A stretch of 39,881 nt of DNA from Bacteroidota bacterium (GTDB taxonomy: Bacteria; Bacteroidota; Rhodothermia; Rhodothermales; JAHQVL01), in NCBI GenBank assembly GCA_039111535.1, contig JBCCIM010000033.1:1-39881 (forward strand). The letters are read 5' to 3'. Under the pieces are notes generated by a model. The model was given only the letters and a program-made list of their open reading frames with translations. It searched no databases and was not told the DNA's origin. This document shows, in pieces, positions 8,773 through 17,875 of the stretch. Made by a program: the position numbers and the translations under genes. Positions within the stretch are counted from its first letter, which is position 1. The number at the start of each line of letters is the position of its first letter.

Positions 8773-9945
8773 CTATGGTTGCATGTACAACCCCTTTTCC
8801 AACCTCCTGCGCGCCACCTCCGGCAACGCGGCTGATGCGTCAAAATGATGAAGCCGAAACGTACGCCGGCGTGGATACCCTTTGCGAGAAGCCAGAAAAA
8901 ACGCGCCCTGCTCCACTTTCGGCAAACTCAATAATGCCCGGAAAGCAGCATCATCAGCCCGGATATCGTACATCTGCCTGATCACATTCAGCATCCACGC
9001 TTCGTCGTCAACGGGCACGGCCGGCATCTCCAACAAGAGTTGATCTTCTGCTGTCGGCTGGAGGATACTGGCTGGCTCCCAGCCGCCATCAACCCCATAG
9101 TGCGCGGTAAACGCCTCGTAAATCTGAATGGTACCGTTGACCTTGCCCTCATAAGAATGTCCTGCGATGTGCGGCGTCCCGATATCGACCAGCGATAGCA
9201 ACTCCGTATCAATTTCGGGTTCGTATTCCCATACATCGAGAATAACTGCACCCAGGTGGCCGGCTTTAAGCACGGATTTCAACGCCTCATTGGATACGAT
9301 AGCACCCCGAGCTGCATTAACCAGCCAGGCATCGGGCTTCATTTGCAGCAAACGCGCTTTGTCTAACAAGTGATGCGTTGCGTGCGCGCCGGTTTTGGTA
9401 AGCGGTGTATGCGTGGTAACAATGTCTGATTGCGCAAGCAGGGTGTCGAGTGAAACCACGGGAAACGGGTGTGTATGGCCTGGTTTATTGCCAAACTGAG
9501 GGGGATCGTTCACCAGTATCTGCATCCCCAGTGCCGGCAGGCGTTTTGCCAGACGGCCACCGATGCTGCCGGCGCCAACAATGCCAACCGTTTTCCCTTT
9601 CAAGGTGGTCTTTTGGCGCGCAGCAACCTCGTAGAGGGCTGCCAACACGTATTCAACAACAGATTCTGCATTACACGCCGGCGCGTGGTAAAACGGTACG
9701 TTACGCGACACCAGATAGGCTTTGTCTACATGATCAGTGCCTACCGTGGCAGAAGCCACAAATTGCACAGGGGTACCGGCAAGTAACGCATGGTCGACCC
9801 GGGTACCACTGCGAATAAGCAAAATGTCTATATAGTTTAGATCCTTAGCGGTAAGTCGATTCCCTTTACATAACGTAATATTTCCAAGATTCCCGAAAGC
9901 ATCGGTTGCAAACAGAATCTTTTCTTCAGACAGGATATTAAACAT
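8773..9945 (-). CDS. pdxB: 4-phosphoerythronate dehydrogenase PdxB
   Basis: Second step of DXP-dependent pyridoxal phosphate synthesis: oxidises 4-phospho-D-erythronate with NAD. Of the D-2-hydroxyacid dehydrogenase family, 390 residues. The Rossmann loop is GIVGAGSIGGRLAKRL; catalytic Arg is in NAARGAIV and catalytic His in TPHIAGHSYEGK, a form typical of PdxB. NAESVVEYVLAAL is the usual helix before the NAD domain. The C-terminal extra domain (RQMYDIRADDAAFRALL) corresponds to the PdxB dimerisation domain (DUF3410), which separates it from SerA-type enzymes. ATG at 9945 within an AT-rich stretch. Together with pdxJ it shows that this organism makes B6 by the DXP route rather than PdxS/PdxT. 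Confidence 0.93.
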   Translation of the reverse strand: MFNILSEEKILFATDAFGNLGNITLCKGNRLTAKDLNYIDILLIRSGTRVDHALLAGTPVQFVASATVGTDHVDKAYLVSRNVPFYHAPACNAESVVEYVLAALYEVAARQKTTLKGKTVGIVGAGSIGGRLAKRLPALGMQILVNDPPQFGNKPGHTHPFPVVSLDTLLAQSDIVTTHTPLTKTGAHATHHLLDKARLLQMKPDAWLVNAARGAIVSNEALKSVLKAGHLGAVILDVWEYEPEIDTELLSLVDIGTPHIAGHSYEGKVNGTIQIYEAFTAHYGVDGGWEPASILQPTAEDQLLLEMPAVPVDDEAWMLNVIRQMYDIRADDAAFRALLSLPKVEQGAFFLASRKGYPRRRTFRLHHFDASAALPEVARRRLEKGLYMQP

Positions 9946-10270
9946 ATATATTACATATATTCATGTTAAGAATTGTTTTTGATTAGCAACTGGCCATTTA
10001 AGAATCCGAAATGGTTTGGCGATATCAAGCCTTTGTAAAAGCCCGCCTGTTCTTTGTTCAAAAGATATTCATTGAATTCGAAAGTAATTGACTTGACTCC
10101 CACCTTGAGACTCGGCTTGAGCCTCAAGCTAGTGAAACAAGCTCCCTAATCTTTCGTTAAGCAGGCTTTCTGAAAAATCGGCATGATATGTGCCATCAAA
10201 ACTGCTTCATCGCAAATTGTTTGCAAGACCTGTCAAAACGGCATAAAAGCGACAATTTCGATGACTGAAG
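9946..10270. promoter_or_regulatory. Divergent intergenic region (pdxB / SleB-like hydrolase)
   Basis: 325 bases without a gene. The pdxB side is very AT-rich (ATATATTACATATATTC at 9946-9962). A GCTTGAG-C-CTCAAGC palindrome lies at 10115-10129, preceded by another CTTGAG at 10104-10109; it could be an operator but is unsupported otherwise. TTGACTTGACT at 10088-10098 resembles a -35 but no -10 is at the right distance. Confidence 0.3.
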
Positions 10271-10999
10271 ATGCCCTCAGAAACTTCCCAGTGCAATACC
10301 TTGCGTAACCTAGAAATAGATAAAACGCGTACCATCATCTTCACTGCAACGCTTGCTTTGTTGGTGTTAGGCTCAACGGGTGCATTTACCCAATTGATGC
10401 CAGAAAATGCAGAGCCAATGTTTGCAACGTCTGTAGAAGGCGTCGCAACCGACTCCCTGACAGCACCTGCTGACTCTGTATTTCAGGTAACGTTTGCAAG
10501 TACAAAAGAAGAAATCCAGTTGCGGCCTTACCAGTTGCCGCTTATTCCGGCTTCTTCTATAGATTCAGAAACCCTTTGGCTCGCCCGCTGCATTTACTCT
10601 GAAACCAATCGCCCTGAAGAACAGGAGCTGATTGCATGGGTAGTGCGCAACCGCGTAGAATCTACGTACAGAGGCAAAACAACGTACCGCAGGGTTGTAC
10701 TCGACCCTTATCAGTTTAGCGCTTTTAACGCTGACTCGCCTAAATCGAGCTATTACCGTTCATTGATGCCATCACACAACCAGGATGGCTGGCAACGTGC
10801 GCTTACGATTGCCTACTATGTGCGTCTCGCACGGCCTGATTACCGGCCATTCTCTGCTGAGACCCTGCACTTTTACAGTGAACAGTCTATGGTTGGCCGC
10901 AAAAAACCCGCGTGGGCCTACGGCAGCCAACCAATTCAGACGCCTGAGCGTTACGCGCTCGACGAACGTCGCTTCCGGTTCTATGAGGGCATTTCCTAG
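10271..10999 (+). CDS. SleB-like cell wall hydrolase
   Basis: 242 residues. An N-terminal hydrophobic segment at about 21-40 acts as signal peptide or anchor. The domain from about 100 on matches the Hydrolase_2/SleB family: LWLARCIYSETNRPEEQELIAWVVRNRV contains the catalytic Glu in SETN, then YRRVVLDPYQFSAFN. In spore formers SleB is a lytic transglycosylase; in non-spore-forming Gram-negatives such proteins are presumed peptidoglycan hydrolases. No peptidoglycan-binding domain is attached; about 55 low-complexity residues link the anchor to the domain. Ends 40 bases before a strong terminator. Confidence 0.83.
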   Translation: MPSETSQCNTLRNLEIDKTRTIIFTATLALLVLGSTGAFTQLMPENAEPMFATSVEGVATDSLTAPADSVFQVTFASTKEEIQLRPYQLPLIPASSIDSETLWLARCIYSETNRPEEQELIAWVVRNRVESTYRGKTTYRRVVLDPYQFSAFNADSPKSSYYRSLMPSHNQDGWQRALTIAYYVRLARPDYRPFSAETLHFYSEQSMVGRKKPAWAYGSQPIQTPERYALDERRFRFYEGIS

Positions 11000-11038
11000 C
11001 AGATCACTTACACTGGTCTGAGGCAACCTCACAAAATC

Positions 11039-11074
11039 AAAACGGGTTTCAGGAGCTATCCTGAAACCCGTTTT
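11039..11074. terminator. Strong bidirectional intrinsic terminator
   Basis: A perfect 16-bp stem, AAAACGGGTTTCAGGA with TCCTGAAACCCGTTTT, around a GCTA loop. The stem ends supply T-tracts on both strands. It lies between the convergent SleB-like and beta-barrel genes. Confidence 0.95.
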
Positions 11075-11140
11075 CTATTTTGGTCTGCTACCAATCCGTA
11101 ATCAATGACGGACCCTGTAAGGCAGTACCTCGAACGTAAG

Positions 11141-11773
11141 CTACAACCCTACCCCGAGGCGTAACATCACGCCGTTCAGGAGTTGGGTATCAGTTGTTGA
11201 GAACGTACGGCCGGCTATCTGAAACTCACTGCCTGTAAACTCAGACAAACCAAATGTGTATTTCATTTCCGGGTAGAGCATAAACAAACCCATATCCAAC
11301 TCGATACCAAACCCAAAGCCCCCGGCTACACTTACATTGTTCATCCCCTCAATTTCGTCGCGCGACCCCGATGGAAAGCGCAGCACTGGCCCGACCGTTA
11401 TAAACGGGGTAAGAATCTCCATATTGAACCTGAAACGGAAATCAAGTGGGATTTCAAACAGGTTAATATTGAAGTTGTCGCGGAAGTTGGGATCTGCATC
11501 GTTGGCAAATTCAAAAATACTGCCGGCAGACATATAGCGCAGACCCGGCCGCAGGGCAAGTCCACCGATAGGCAGATCAAACCACAACTCAGCATGCCAA
11601 CCAGCGGCATTTTCAAAGCTGGAGAGTCCGCCTCCCAGATCTACATCTGTGAGTTTGTTGAAATTATATCCTGCAGAAAACCCGATCTGGGCTTGAGCGA
11701 TGGGCGTTGTGCAGAGGCCGAAGCCTACAAAAGCCAGTACGAGTACGGCTAATTTGCTGTGTTGCTTATTCAT
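11141..11773 (-). CDS. Outer-membrane beta-barrel protein (PorT/OMP_b-brl-like)
   Basis: 210 residues. A signal peptide (Lys-rich start, hydrophobic LAVLVLAFVGFGL, cleavage after AQA near residue 29) precedes alternating hydrophobic strands with aromatic girdles: GFSAGYNFNKL, WHAELWFDLPIGGLALRPGLRYM, FEIPLDFRFRF, TPFITVGPVLRFP, and a final strand ending LLNGVMLRLGVGL. This is the 8-strand barrel pattern of the PF13568-type family common in Bacteroidota. Ligand or role is unknown. Gene stands alone between a terminator and the bshA promoter region. Confidence 0.85.
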   Translation of the reverse strand: MNKQHSKLAVLVLAFVGFGLCTTPIAQAQIGFSAGYNFNKLTDVDLGGGLSSFENAAGWHAELWFDLPIGGLALRPGLRYMSAGSIFEFANDADPNFRDNFNINLFEIPLDFRFRFNMEILTPFITVGPVLRFPSGSRDEIEGMNNVSVAGGFGFGIELDMGLFMLYPEMKYTFGLSEFTGSEFQIAGRTFSTTDTQLLNGVMLRLGVGL

Positions 11774-12053
11774 ACGATATGCGGCCCGCGGGCCTTGTGT
11801 TAAGAAAAATACTGGGCAGGGAAGGTTGCAACCTGATTTTTACTGACGAGTTCTCACAGTGTTCACCCACCCAATTTATGGTTGACTATACAAGTTTGCG
11901 CATTGCAAGCTCGTTTGAAACCTCTCCAAAGAGGCAATTTCGCGCAAGTGTCCAGACTGCATAACGCAGGGTAGACCAGCTTTGTTACTGACAGCCAATC
12001 GGTTGCCAAGACCCGGCATAAGCCTGCTTCCACCTACATATTCTAACGACAAT
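11774..12053. promoter_or_regulatory. Divergent intergenic region (beta-barrel / bshA)
   Basis: 280 bases that must hold promoters for the divergent beta-barrel and bshA genes. No consensus promoter, strong inverted repeat or small gene stood out. Confidence 0.25.
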
Positions 12054-13238
12054 ATGAAAATCGGCATTACTTGTTACCCCGTGTACGGCGGTAGCGGTGT
12101 TGTAGCTACTGAACTGGGCATTGCGTTGGCAGCTCGAGGCCATGAAATCCATTTCATTTCTTATGCACTACCCTTCAGGCTAGGTAAGTTAACCCCTAAC
12201 ATTTTCTTCCACGAAGTAGCCGTTTCATCTTATCCATTATTTGAATATCCCCCGTATGCGCTCACACTAACGAGCAAAATGGCGGATATTGCAAAACACG
12301 AGCAACTGGACCTGCTCCACGTTCATTACGCAATTCCTCATGCAACCAGTGCCGTATTGGCGCGACAGATTCTCGCGGAACAGGGTATTAATATTCCTGT
12401 CGTCACAACCTTGCACGGTACTGATATAACCCTGGTTGGCAGAGACCCTTCTTTTGAACCTGTAGTAACTTATTCCATGAATCAATCGGACGGCATCACG
12501 GCTGTTTCTGATTATTTACGCCAGGAAACCATCAATCATTTTGATATCAAGCGGGATATTAAAGTCATTCCAAACTTTATTGATACAGAGCGATTCCAGC
12601 GGCTGGATACCTCGACACTCAAGCAAGAACTCTGCCCGAAATGCGAGAAAGTGCTGGTGCATGTATCAAACTTTCGACCCATCAAAAATACCCTGCACGT
12701 TGTGGAGATCTTCCACAAGCTGCGGCAAGCCGGATTGTCTCTGAAGCTGTTGCTTGTTGGCGATGGCCCCGACCGGATGCCGGCTGAACGATTGGCCCGC
12801 AAACTGGGGATCTACAATGAGATTCGGTTTATGGGAAAACAGGATGCGGTTGAGGAGATTCTGTCTATCGCCGACGTTTTCATCATCCCCAGTGGCTCTG
12901 AAACCTTTGGGCTCGCGGCCCTCGAAGCCATGGCTTGCGAAGTCCCCGTTGTTGCCAGCAATATTGGCGGCTTGCCTGAACTTGTTGAAGATGGCAAAAC
13001 TGGATTCTTATGCCCGGAAGGCGACATTGACGCCTTTGCAGAAAAAACAAGAATGCTGATTGAAAACGACGATTTGCACCATAAAATGGGCAAAGCAGCA
13101 CGCGAGGCTGCCGTTGAGAAGTTTGCGAATGAGCACATCATCCCGCAATATGAGCAATTCTATCAGCATGCCATAGCTCAAAAGCGCGGCACTCCTTCGA
13201 ATGGCAGGCTTACCGATTACATAAAAACTGAACAGTAG
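12054..13238 (+). CDS. bshA: N-acetyl-alpha-D-glucosaminyl L-malate synthase BshA
   Basis: First committed step of bacillithiol synthesis: UDP-GlcNAc plus L-malate gives GlcNAc-malate. GT4 glycosyltransferase, 394 residues from the ATG at 12054; the frame is open 24 codons further upstream but MKIGITCYPVYGGSGVVATE is the standard BshA N-terminus. The C-terminal GT4 motif SGSETFGLAALEAMACEVPVV carries the two donor-binding Glu, and LHGTD plus VSNFRPIKN are further family features. Bacillithiol is made by Firmicutes, Deinococcus and Bacteroidota/Rhodothermota. The later genes bshB and bshC are not in this window. Transcribed alone and closed by a terminator. Confidence 0.95.
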   Translation: MKIGITCYPVYGGSGVVATELGIALAARGHEIHFISYALPFRLGKLTPNIFFHEVAVSSYPLFEYPPYALTLTSKMADIAKHEQLDLLHVHYAIPHATSAVLARQILAEQGINIPVVTTLHGTDITLVGRDPSFEPVVTYSMNQSDGITAVSDYLRQETINHFDIKRDIKVIPNFIDTERFQRLDTSTLKQELCPKCEKVLVHVSNFRPIKNTLHVVEIFHKLRQAGLSLKLLLVGDGPDRMPAERLARKLGIYNEIRFMGKQDAVEEILSIADVFIIPSGSETFGLAALEAMACEVPVVASNIGGLPELVEDGKTGFLCPEGDIDAFAEKTRMLIENDDLHHKMGKAAREAAVEKFANEHIIPQYEQFYQHAIAQKRGTPSNGRLTDYIKTEQ

Positions 13239-13266
13239 TCCCCTTTTCATTAAAATGCACCAATAA

Positions 13267-13296
13267 AAAAGGCACAGCATATTTGCTGCGCCTTTT
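13267..13296. terminator. Bidirectional intrinsic terminator
   Basis: AAAAGGC-A-CAGCA, loop TATT, TGCTG-C-GCCTTTT: a 12-bp stem with one A.C mismatch and A/T tracts at both ends, placed between convergent bshA and the molybdenum hydroxylase gene. Confidence 0.88.
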
Positions 13297-13316
13297 ACTA
13301 CTGTATTGCGTTTCGT

Positions 13317-15533
13317 TTATCCGACCGGGTCTTTGATTTCAAAGTACTCACGCTGAACGTTGAAAAATGGCTGTTTGTAGAGCCGCTTACCTGTTGCTTT
13401 TGCCAGCGCATTCGCAAGCGCTGCAGCTACGGGAGGCAAGGAAGGCTCACCCAGCCCGGTTGGATCTATGCCGTTATCGACAAAGAACGTTTCAATCTCT
13501 TTCGGGGCCTGCGGATTTCTGATTAACTTGTAACGATTGAAGTTATTTTGATCAGGCGCACCATCTTCGAACGACATCGCGCTGTACATGGCGTGTCCGA
13601 TGCCATCCACAATGCCACCCTCGATCTGATTGAGCGCACTGCCGGGATTAATAACGATTCCGCAGTCGACAGCACACCAAACTTTGTGTACCTTCGGCAT
13701 GTTGTCTGCGATCACAACGTCGGCAATTTGCGCCACATACGAATTGTGACAAAAGTAAGCTGACACACCCCGATAAACACCAGGCGTATCAGCACCCCAG
13801 TTAGCTTTTTCCTTGATCAGGCGCAGCACACCGGCATACCGGGCCGCATCATAATCATTTCTCTCGCCAACAGGATTTGCAATGGCACGCTCAAAGAGGG
13901 CCAACCGGAAATCAATAGGATCTTTCCCAGCTGCTTCAGCAACTTCATCCAAGAACATCTGCTCAGCCCCTGCAATAAAGTTCGACCGCGGCGCACGCCA
14001 GGCGCCCGTTGAGACGTCAGATTCAAGCGTAAAATTCTCTGCCAGGTAGTTGTCAACTGTACCGGCAGGGAATCGGTTGGCAAACACAGGGCTTCCATGG
14101 ATGCCGGCGCCACGCACATGGAACCCAATCAATTTATTGTCTTCGTCGAGTGCCGCGCGGTACATAACCTGGTAAGCCGGCCGGTAGGTCCCCTGCGTCA
14201 TGTCGTCTTCGCGGGTGTACACAAGTTTGACCGGTACGCCGGCTTTCTGGGAGATCATTGCGGCCTCCAGGCCGAAATCTCCACCATACAGCCGACGGCC
14301 AAAACCACCGCCCATCCGGGTCATGCCAATGGTAATCTGCTCTTCAGACATTCCCAATAGTTTCGAAACCGAACTGCGGAGAAATTCTGGTGTCTGAATT
14401 GGCCCGTGTAGCGTTGCATGATCCGCCGTTACGTCGGCGAAGAAGTTCATGGGCTCCATCGTATTGTGGGCCAGGAACGGCGCTGCATACGTACGCTCAA
14501 CAATTTGTGCAGCATTTGCAAAAGCCGCCTCCGGATCACCATCACGTCGCGCCGGCTCGGTGGTGCCGTTTTGCAACAGATCTGTCAGGCCAGCTTCATG
14601 ATCAGCAGAGCTTTCCAACGCCCCGGTTGCCTCCCACACCACGTTCAGCGCTTTTTTCGCTTTCATCACTTCCCAGGTAGAATTACCCAGAATTACAATT
14701 TTCTCAGGAAAAGCGTTGATATCCGACCATTGCGGCTCAAACCCTTCAGGCGCTACGTTAATCGTAAAGATGTCATGGATACCGGGCATCGCACGGGCTT
14801 CCGCATCATCAAGGGATTTCATTTTCATCCCAAACGCCGGCGCATGCTCGATCATTGCAATCAGCATACCCTCAGCTTTGTAATCGATGCCATACAGCGG
14901 CTCACCCTTGATAATTTTGACCGCGTCAACGTTTTTCTGGCTCGTCCCGATGATTTTAAAGTCTTTCGGGTCTTTCAGCACAACTTCTTCAGGCACCGCC
15001 ATGCCGGCAGCAGCAGAAGCCACACTGCCATATCCAATGGTTCTACCACTGCCTTTGTGTGAGATCACCCCCGCCTCAGTGGTCAGCTCTGCAACAGGCA
15101 CATCCCAAGCCTTTGCCGCCGCGTCCAGTAGCATGCGGCGTGCTGAAGCGCCGGCCATACGCAGGCCCTTCCAGCCTTGACGGATTGACTGGCTTCCCCC
15201 GGCAAGCTGCCGACGAAACTTACCCGTATCCAATCCAGCCTGTTCAACCACCACATTTTTCCAATCCACATCCAGCTCTTCCGCCACAATCATTGGCATC
15301 GCGGTTTTTACATTCTGCCCAATTTCCGGATTCGGGGACATGATGGTAACGATGCCATCGTCACTAATTTTCAAGAAAGCATTTACGTTGTGCCATGCAG
15401 AAACGCCGCTTGCCTGTGCAGCAGCTGGCGTTGCAGACCAATTGAAGCCCAGCATCATGCCACCGCCTGCAAGGGCAGACGCTTTCAAAAATGATCGTCT
15501 GTTTACGGTTGTTTTTAGTACTGTTGAATTCAT
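13317..15533 (-). CDS. Molybdopterin-binding subunit of a xanthine oxidase-family hydroxylase (IorB type)
   Basis: Large subunit of a two-subunit aldehyde/N-heterocycle oxidoreductase like isoquinoline 1-oxidoreductase. 738 residues from ATG 15533 (a GTG three codons upstream is the alternative). Twin-arginine signal: NRRSFLK at 11-17, then a hydrophobic stretch and AAAQA, so it is exported folded with its cofactor. GGGFGRRLYGGDFGLEAA binds molybdopterin, and GLGEPSLPPVAAA near the C-terminus (Glu about 696) is the catalytic glutamate. The 2Fe-2S subunit is encoded 36 bases upstream in the same transcript. No FAD subunit is present, as expected for the IorAB type that passes electrons to a cytochrome. 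Substrate unknown. Confidence 0.9.
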   Translation of the reverse strand: MNSTVLKTTVNRRSFLKASALAGGGMMLGFNWSATPAAAQASGVSAWHNVNAFLKISDDGIVTIMSPNPEIGQNVKTAMPMIVAEELDVDWKNVVVEQAGLDTGKFRRQLAGGSQSIRQGWKGLRMAGASARRMLLDAAAKAWDVPVAELTTEAGVISHKGSGRTIGYGSVASAAAGMAVPEEVVLKDPKDFKIIGTSQKNVDAVKIIKGEPLYGIDYKAEGMLIAMIEHAPAFGMKMKSLDDAEARAMPGIHDIFTINVAPEGFEPQWSDINAFPEKIVILGNSTWEVMKAKKALNVVWEATGALESSADHEAGLTDLLQNGTTEPARRDGDPEAAFANAAQIVERTYAAPFLAHNTMEPMNFFADVTADHATLHGPIQTPEFLRSSVSKLLGMSEEQITIGMTRMGGGFGRRLYGGDFGLEAAMISQKAGVPVKLVYTREDDMTQGTYRPAYQVMYRAALDEDNKLIGFHVRGAGIHGSPVFANRFPAGTVDNYLAENFTLESDVSTGAWRAPRSNFIAGAEQMFLDEVAEAAGKDPIDFRLALFERAIANPVGERNDYDAARYAGVLRLIKEKANWGADTPGVYRGVSAYFCHNSYVAQIADVVIADNMPKVHKVWCAVDCGIVINPGSALNQIEGGIVDGIGHAMYSAMSFEDGAPDQNNFNRYKLIRNPQAPKEIETFFVDNGIDPTGLGEPSLPPVAAALANALAKATGKRLYKQPFFNVQREYFEIKDPVG

Positions 15534-15569
15534 TGTAGCCACGGTAGTGAATCTCTTTGCGTGATAAGA

Positions 15570-16031
15570 TTAGCCCATTTTTCCAGCTGCATCCTTGATA
15601 GCTGCCCGGATGCGGACGTAGGTACCGCAGCGACAAATGTTGCCGTTCATTGCGTTTTCGATCTCCTGATCGGTTGGTTTGGGGTTCCTTGCCAGAAAAG
15701 CGGCAGCGTTCATGATCTGGCCGGCCTGACAATAGCCACATTGAGGCACATCGTGTTCAACCCAGGCTTCCTGGAGCGGATGATCACCCGCTTCAGACAG
15801 GCCTTCAATGGTTGTGATCGGCTTTTCACCAACAGCCGAAACCGGCACGGAGCAAGACCGAACCGCTACACCGTCCAGATGTACGGTACACGCCCCACAT
15901 TGGGCAATTCCACACCCAAATTTGGTCCCCACCAAATCCAGATGGTCGCGCAAGACCCAGAGCATGGGCGTATCTGGCAAGACGTCAACCTGGAGGGTTT
16001 TGCCATTGACGTTGAGATTAAATGTAGCCAT
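15570..16031 (-). CDS. 2Fe-2S subunit of the molybdenum hydroxylase (IorA type)
   Basis: 153 residues with two [2Fe-2S] clusters: a plant-ferredoxin-type cluster with C40, C45, C48 and C60 ([12 protein letters not shown]) and a helical-domain cluster with C98, C101, C133 and C135 ([23 protein letters not shown]). It relays electrons from the molybdenum centre of the large subunit. It has no signal peptide of its own, so export must rely on the Tat signal of the large subunit. First gene of the pair. Confidence 0.94.
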   Translation of the reverse strand: MATFNLNVNGKTLQVDVLPDTPMLWVLRDHLDLVGTKFGCGIAQCGACTVHLDGVAVRSCSVPVSAVGEKPITTIEGLSEAGDHPLQEAWVEHDVPQCGYCQAGQIMNAAAFLARNPKPTDQEIENAMNGNICRCGTYVRIRAAIKDAAGKMG

Positions 16032-16333
16032 AGTGATTGGATGTTATAAAAGCGTTGCTCGAAAAAGTTAGCACGGAGTTTATTAAGGTAGTAAAGGCGC
16101 AGGAAAGCGGCAATTACAAGACCGATGAATATTGGCGAGGTTGCCGCTTAAAACGGATATTTTGGCAATTTGTATCAAGCAAAGAGATGGCATTTTGTGG
16201 GAGATCAAAAAACGGCAACGCACGTGTTGCAAAGGCGCTACGTAAACCGGTAGGTATCCTTTATTTACAAAGCAACTGACAACCAGTACTTTGCGTGTAC
16301 GGAATCACAAAACATCCTGTACCTCCCCTGCCC
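16032..16333. promoter_or_regulatory. Divergent intergenic region (iorA-type gene / amidase)
   Basis: 302 bases between divergent starts. I find no conserved promoter pair, riboswitch-like fold or small gene. An in-frame GTG at 16295 extends the amidase frame but only by 13 residues before the lipoprotein signal. Confidence 0.25.
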
Positions 16334-17866
16334 ATGATCCGCATTATTCTTGTTGCTCTTGTCACCCTGGTCAGCGCTTGCCAACCGCGCCAGCATGCTG
16401 TTGAAATAGATCTGTCAGAGCTTACTGTAGCCGACATCCACAACGCGTACAATAATGGCGATTACACAGCAGAGCAACTTGTCGAAGCTTACATCGCGCG
16501 CATCCAGCAATTCGACCAGGCAACGGGCATGAATGCTATTGTGCTGATCAATCCAGATGCACGCGAAGATGCGCGTGCACTGGATATCGAACTGCAAAAC
16601 AACGGTACGCTGCGCCCGCTACACGGCATACCGATGATTGTGAAAGACAATTACAACACCATCGGACTGCAAACAGCGGCCGGCTCGGTGGCGCTCAAAG
16701 GATTCACGCCAGACACCGATGCCTTTCAGGTAAGCAAGCTAAAAGAGGCCGGCGCGATCATCATCGCCAAATCGAACATGGCAGAATGGGCCTTTAGCCC
16801 GCGTCACACAGAAAGCTCGCTTGCCGGCACAACCCGCAATCCGTACAACCTGGCCCATGTGCCGGCTGGCTCAAGTGGCGGGACGGGCGCCGGCGTAGCA
16901 TCAAACTTCGGCACCATCGGCCTCGGTACAGACACAGGCAATTCCATTCGCGGCCCCTCATCCCACAATGCACTTGTTGGCTTTCGCTCAACCCTCGGCC
17001 TTACCAGCCGCGAAGGCATCGTCCCGCTCTACCTGCGAAACGATGTTGGCGGCCCCATGTGCCGTACAGTTGAGGATGCTACCCGTGTGCTGGAAGTTAT
17101 CGCTGGACATGATCCAGCTGATCCCGTCACAAAATATAGTGAAGGCAAAATTCCAGAGAACTATATGCAGTTTCTGCAGCCAGATGGCTTACAAGGTGCG
17201 CGTATTGGCGTACTGCGGGCACTAAGTGACGACGACCCACACCCCGAAGTAAATGCCTTGTTTGAGCAGGCCATTGAAGATTTGCAGCACCTTGGGGCCG
17301 CGATAGTAGACCCTGTGCAAATCCCTGACTTTGCTTCGTTGCGACAAAATCAATGGTGCGCAGCGTTCAAAAATGACCTGGAAGAATACCTGGCCACATA
17401 CGTAAAGCGTGATTCCATCCAAACACTCGAGGATGTCATTGCCTATGGCGGCTACTCAGCGTTTGTAGGTGACGGACTCAATTATATGCTGGAAAATGAA
17501 GGGAGAAGTGAAGCACCCAACATTGCCTGTAAAGATCCTTTCACGGATGCGCTTCGCATCGCTTTCAGAGAGGCAATTGAAAATGAAATGGATCGATTAA
17601 ACCTGGACGCCATCGTATATCCGAGTTGGAATCATCCCCCTTCCCTGCTCGACGATTTTATGGAAGGCTACAAAGGCGACAATTCGCAGATTATCTCGCC
17701 GCATACCGGGCAACCCGCGTTTACGGTGCCGATGGGCTTCACGACAGGCAATCTGCCGGCTGGCCTGCAGTTCCTTGGTCGCATGTTCGACGAGCCGACG
17801 CTCATTAGACTCGCGTATGCCTATGAGCAAGGCACCCGCCACCGCAAACCGCCTGTATTGGAATAA
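16334..17866 (+). CDS. Lipoprotein amidase (amidase-signature family)
   Basis: Ser-cisSer-Lys hydrolase of the amidase-signature family; 510 residues from the ATG at 16334. The start gives a short lipoprotein signal with lipobox LVSAC (Cys16), so the enzyme is probably anchored in the periplasm. Catalytic Lys104 is in PMIVKDN, the cis-Ser in AGSSGGTGAG (178-187) and the nucleophile Ser204 in GTDTGNSIRGP; most family members have GGS where this one has GNS. Closest in style to the secreted amidases annotated as Asp-tRNA amidotransferase A-like, but no gatB or gatC is near and the export signal argues against tRNA work. Substrate amide unknown. Confidence 0.88.
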   Translation: MIRIILVALVTLVSACQPRQHAVEIDLSELTVADIHNAYNNGDYTAEQLVEAYIARIQQFDQATGMNAIVLINPDAREDARALDIELQNNGTLRPLHGIPMIVKDNYNTIGLQTAAGSVALKGFTPDTDAFQVSKLKEAGAIIIAKSNMAEWAFSPRHTESSLAGTTRNPYNLAHVPAGSSGGTGAGVASNFGTIGLGTDTGNSIRGPSSHNALVGFRSTLGLTSREGIVPLYLRNDVGGPMCRTVEDATRVLEVIAGHDPADPVTKYSEGKIPENYMQFLQPDGLQGARIGVLRALSDDDPHPEVNALFEQAIEDLQHLGAAIVDPVQIPDFASLRQNQWCAAFKNDLEEYLATYVKRDSIQTLEDVIAYGGYSAFVGDGLNYMLENEGRSEAPNIACKDPFTDALRIAFREAIENEMDRLNLDAIVYPSWNHPPSLLDDFMEGYKGDNSQIISPHTGQPAFTVPMGFTTGNLPAGLQFLGRMFDEPTLIRLAYAYEQGTRHRKPPVLE

Positions 17867-17875
17867 CTGTCCTGA

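Noticed and set aside
14418-15062. 214-codon open frame on the plus strand
   Set aside because: Antisense to the molybdenum hydroxylase large subunit; no domain or start signal.
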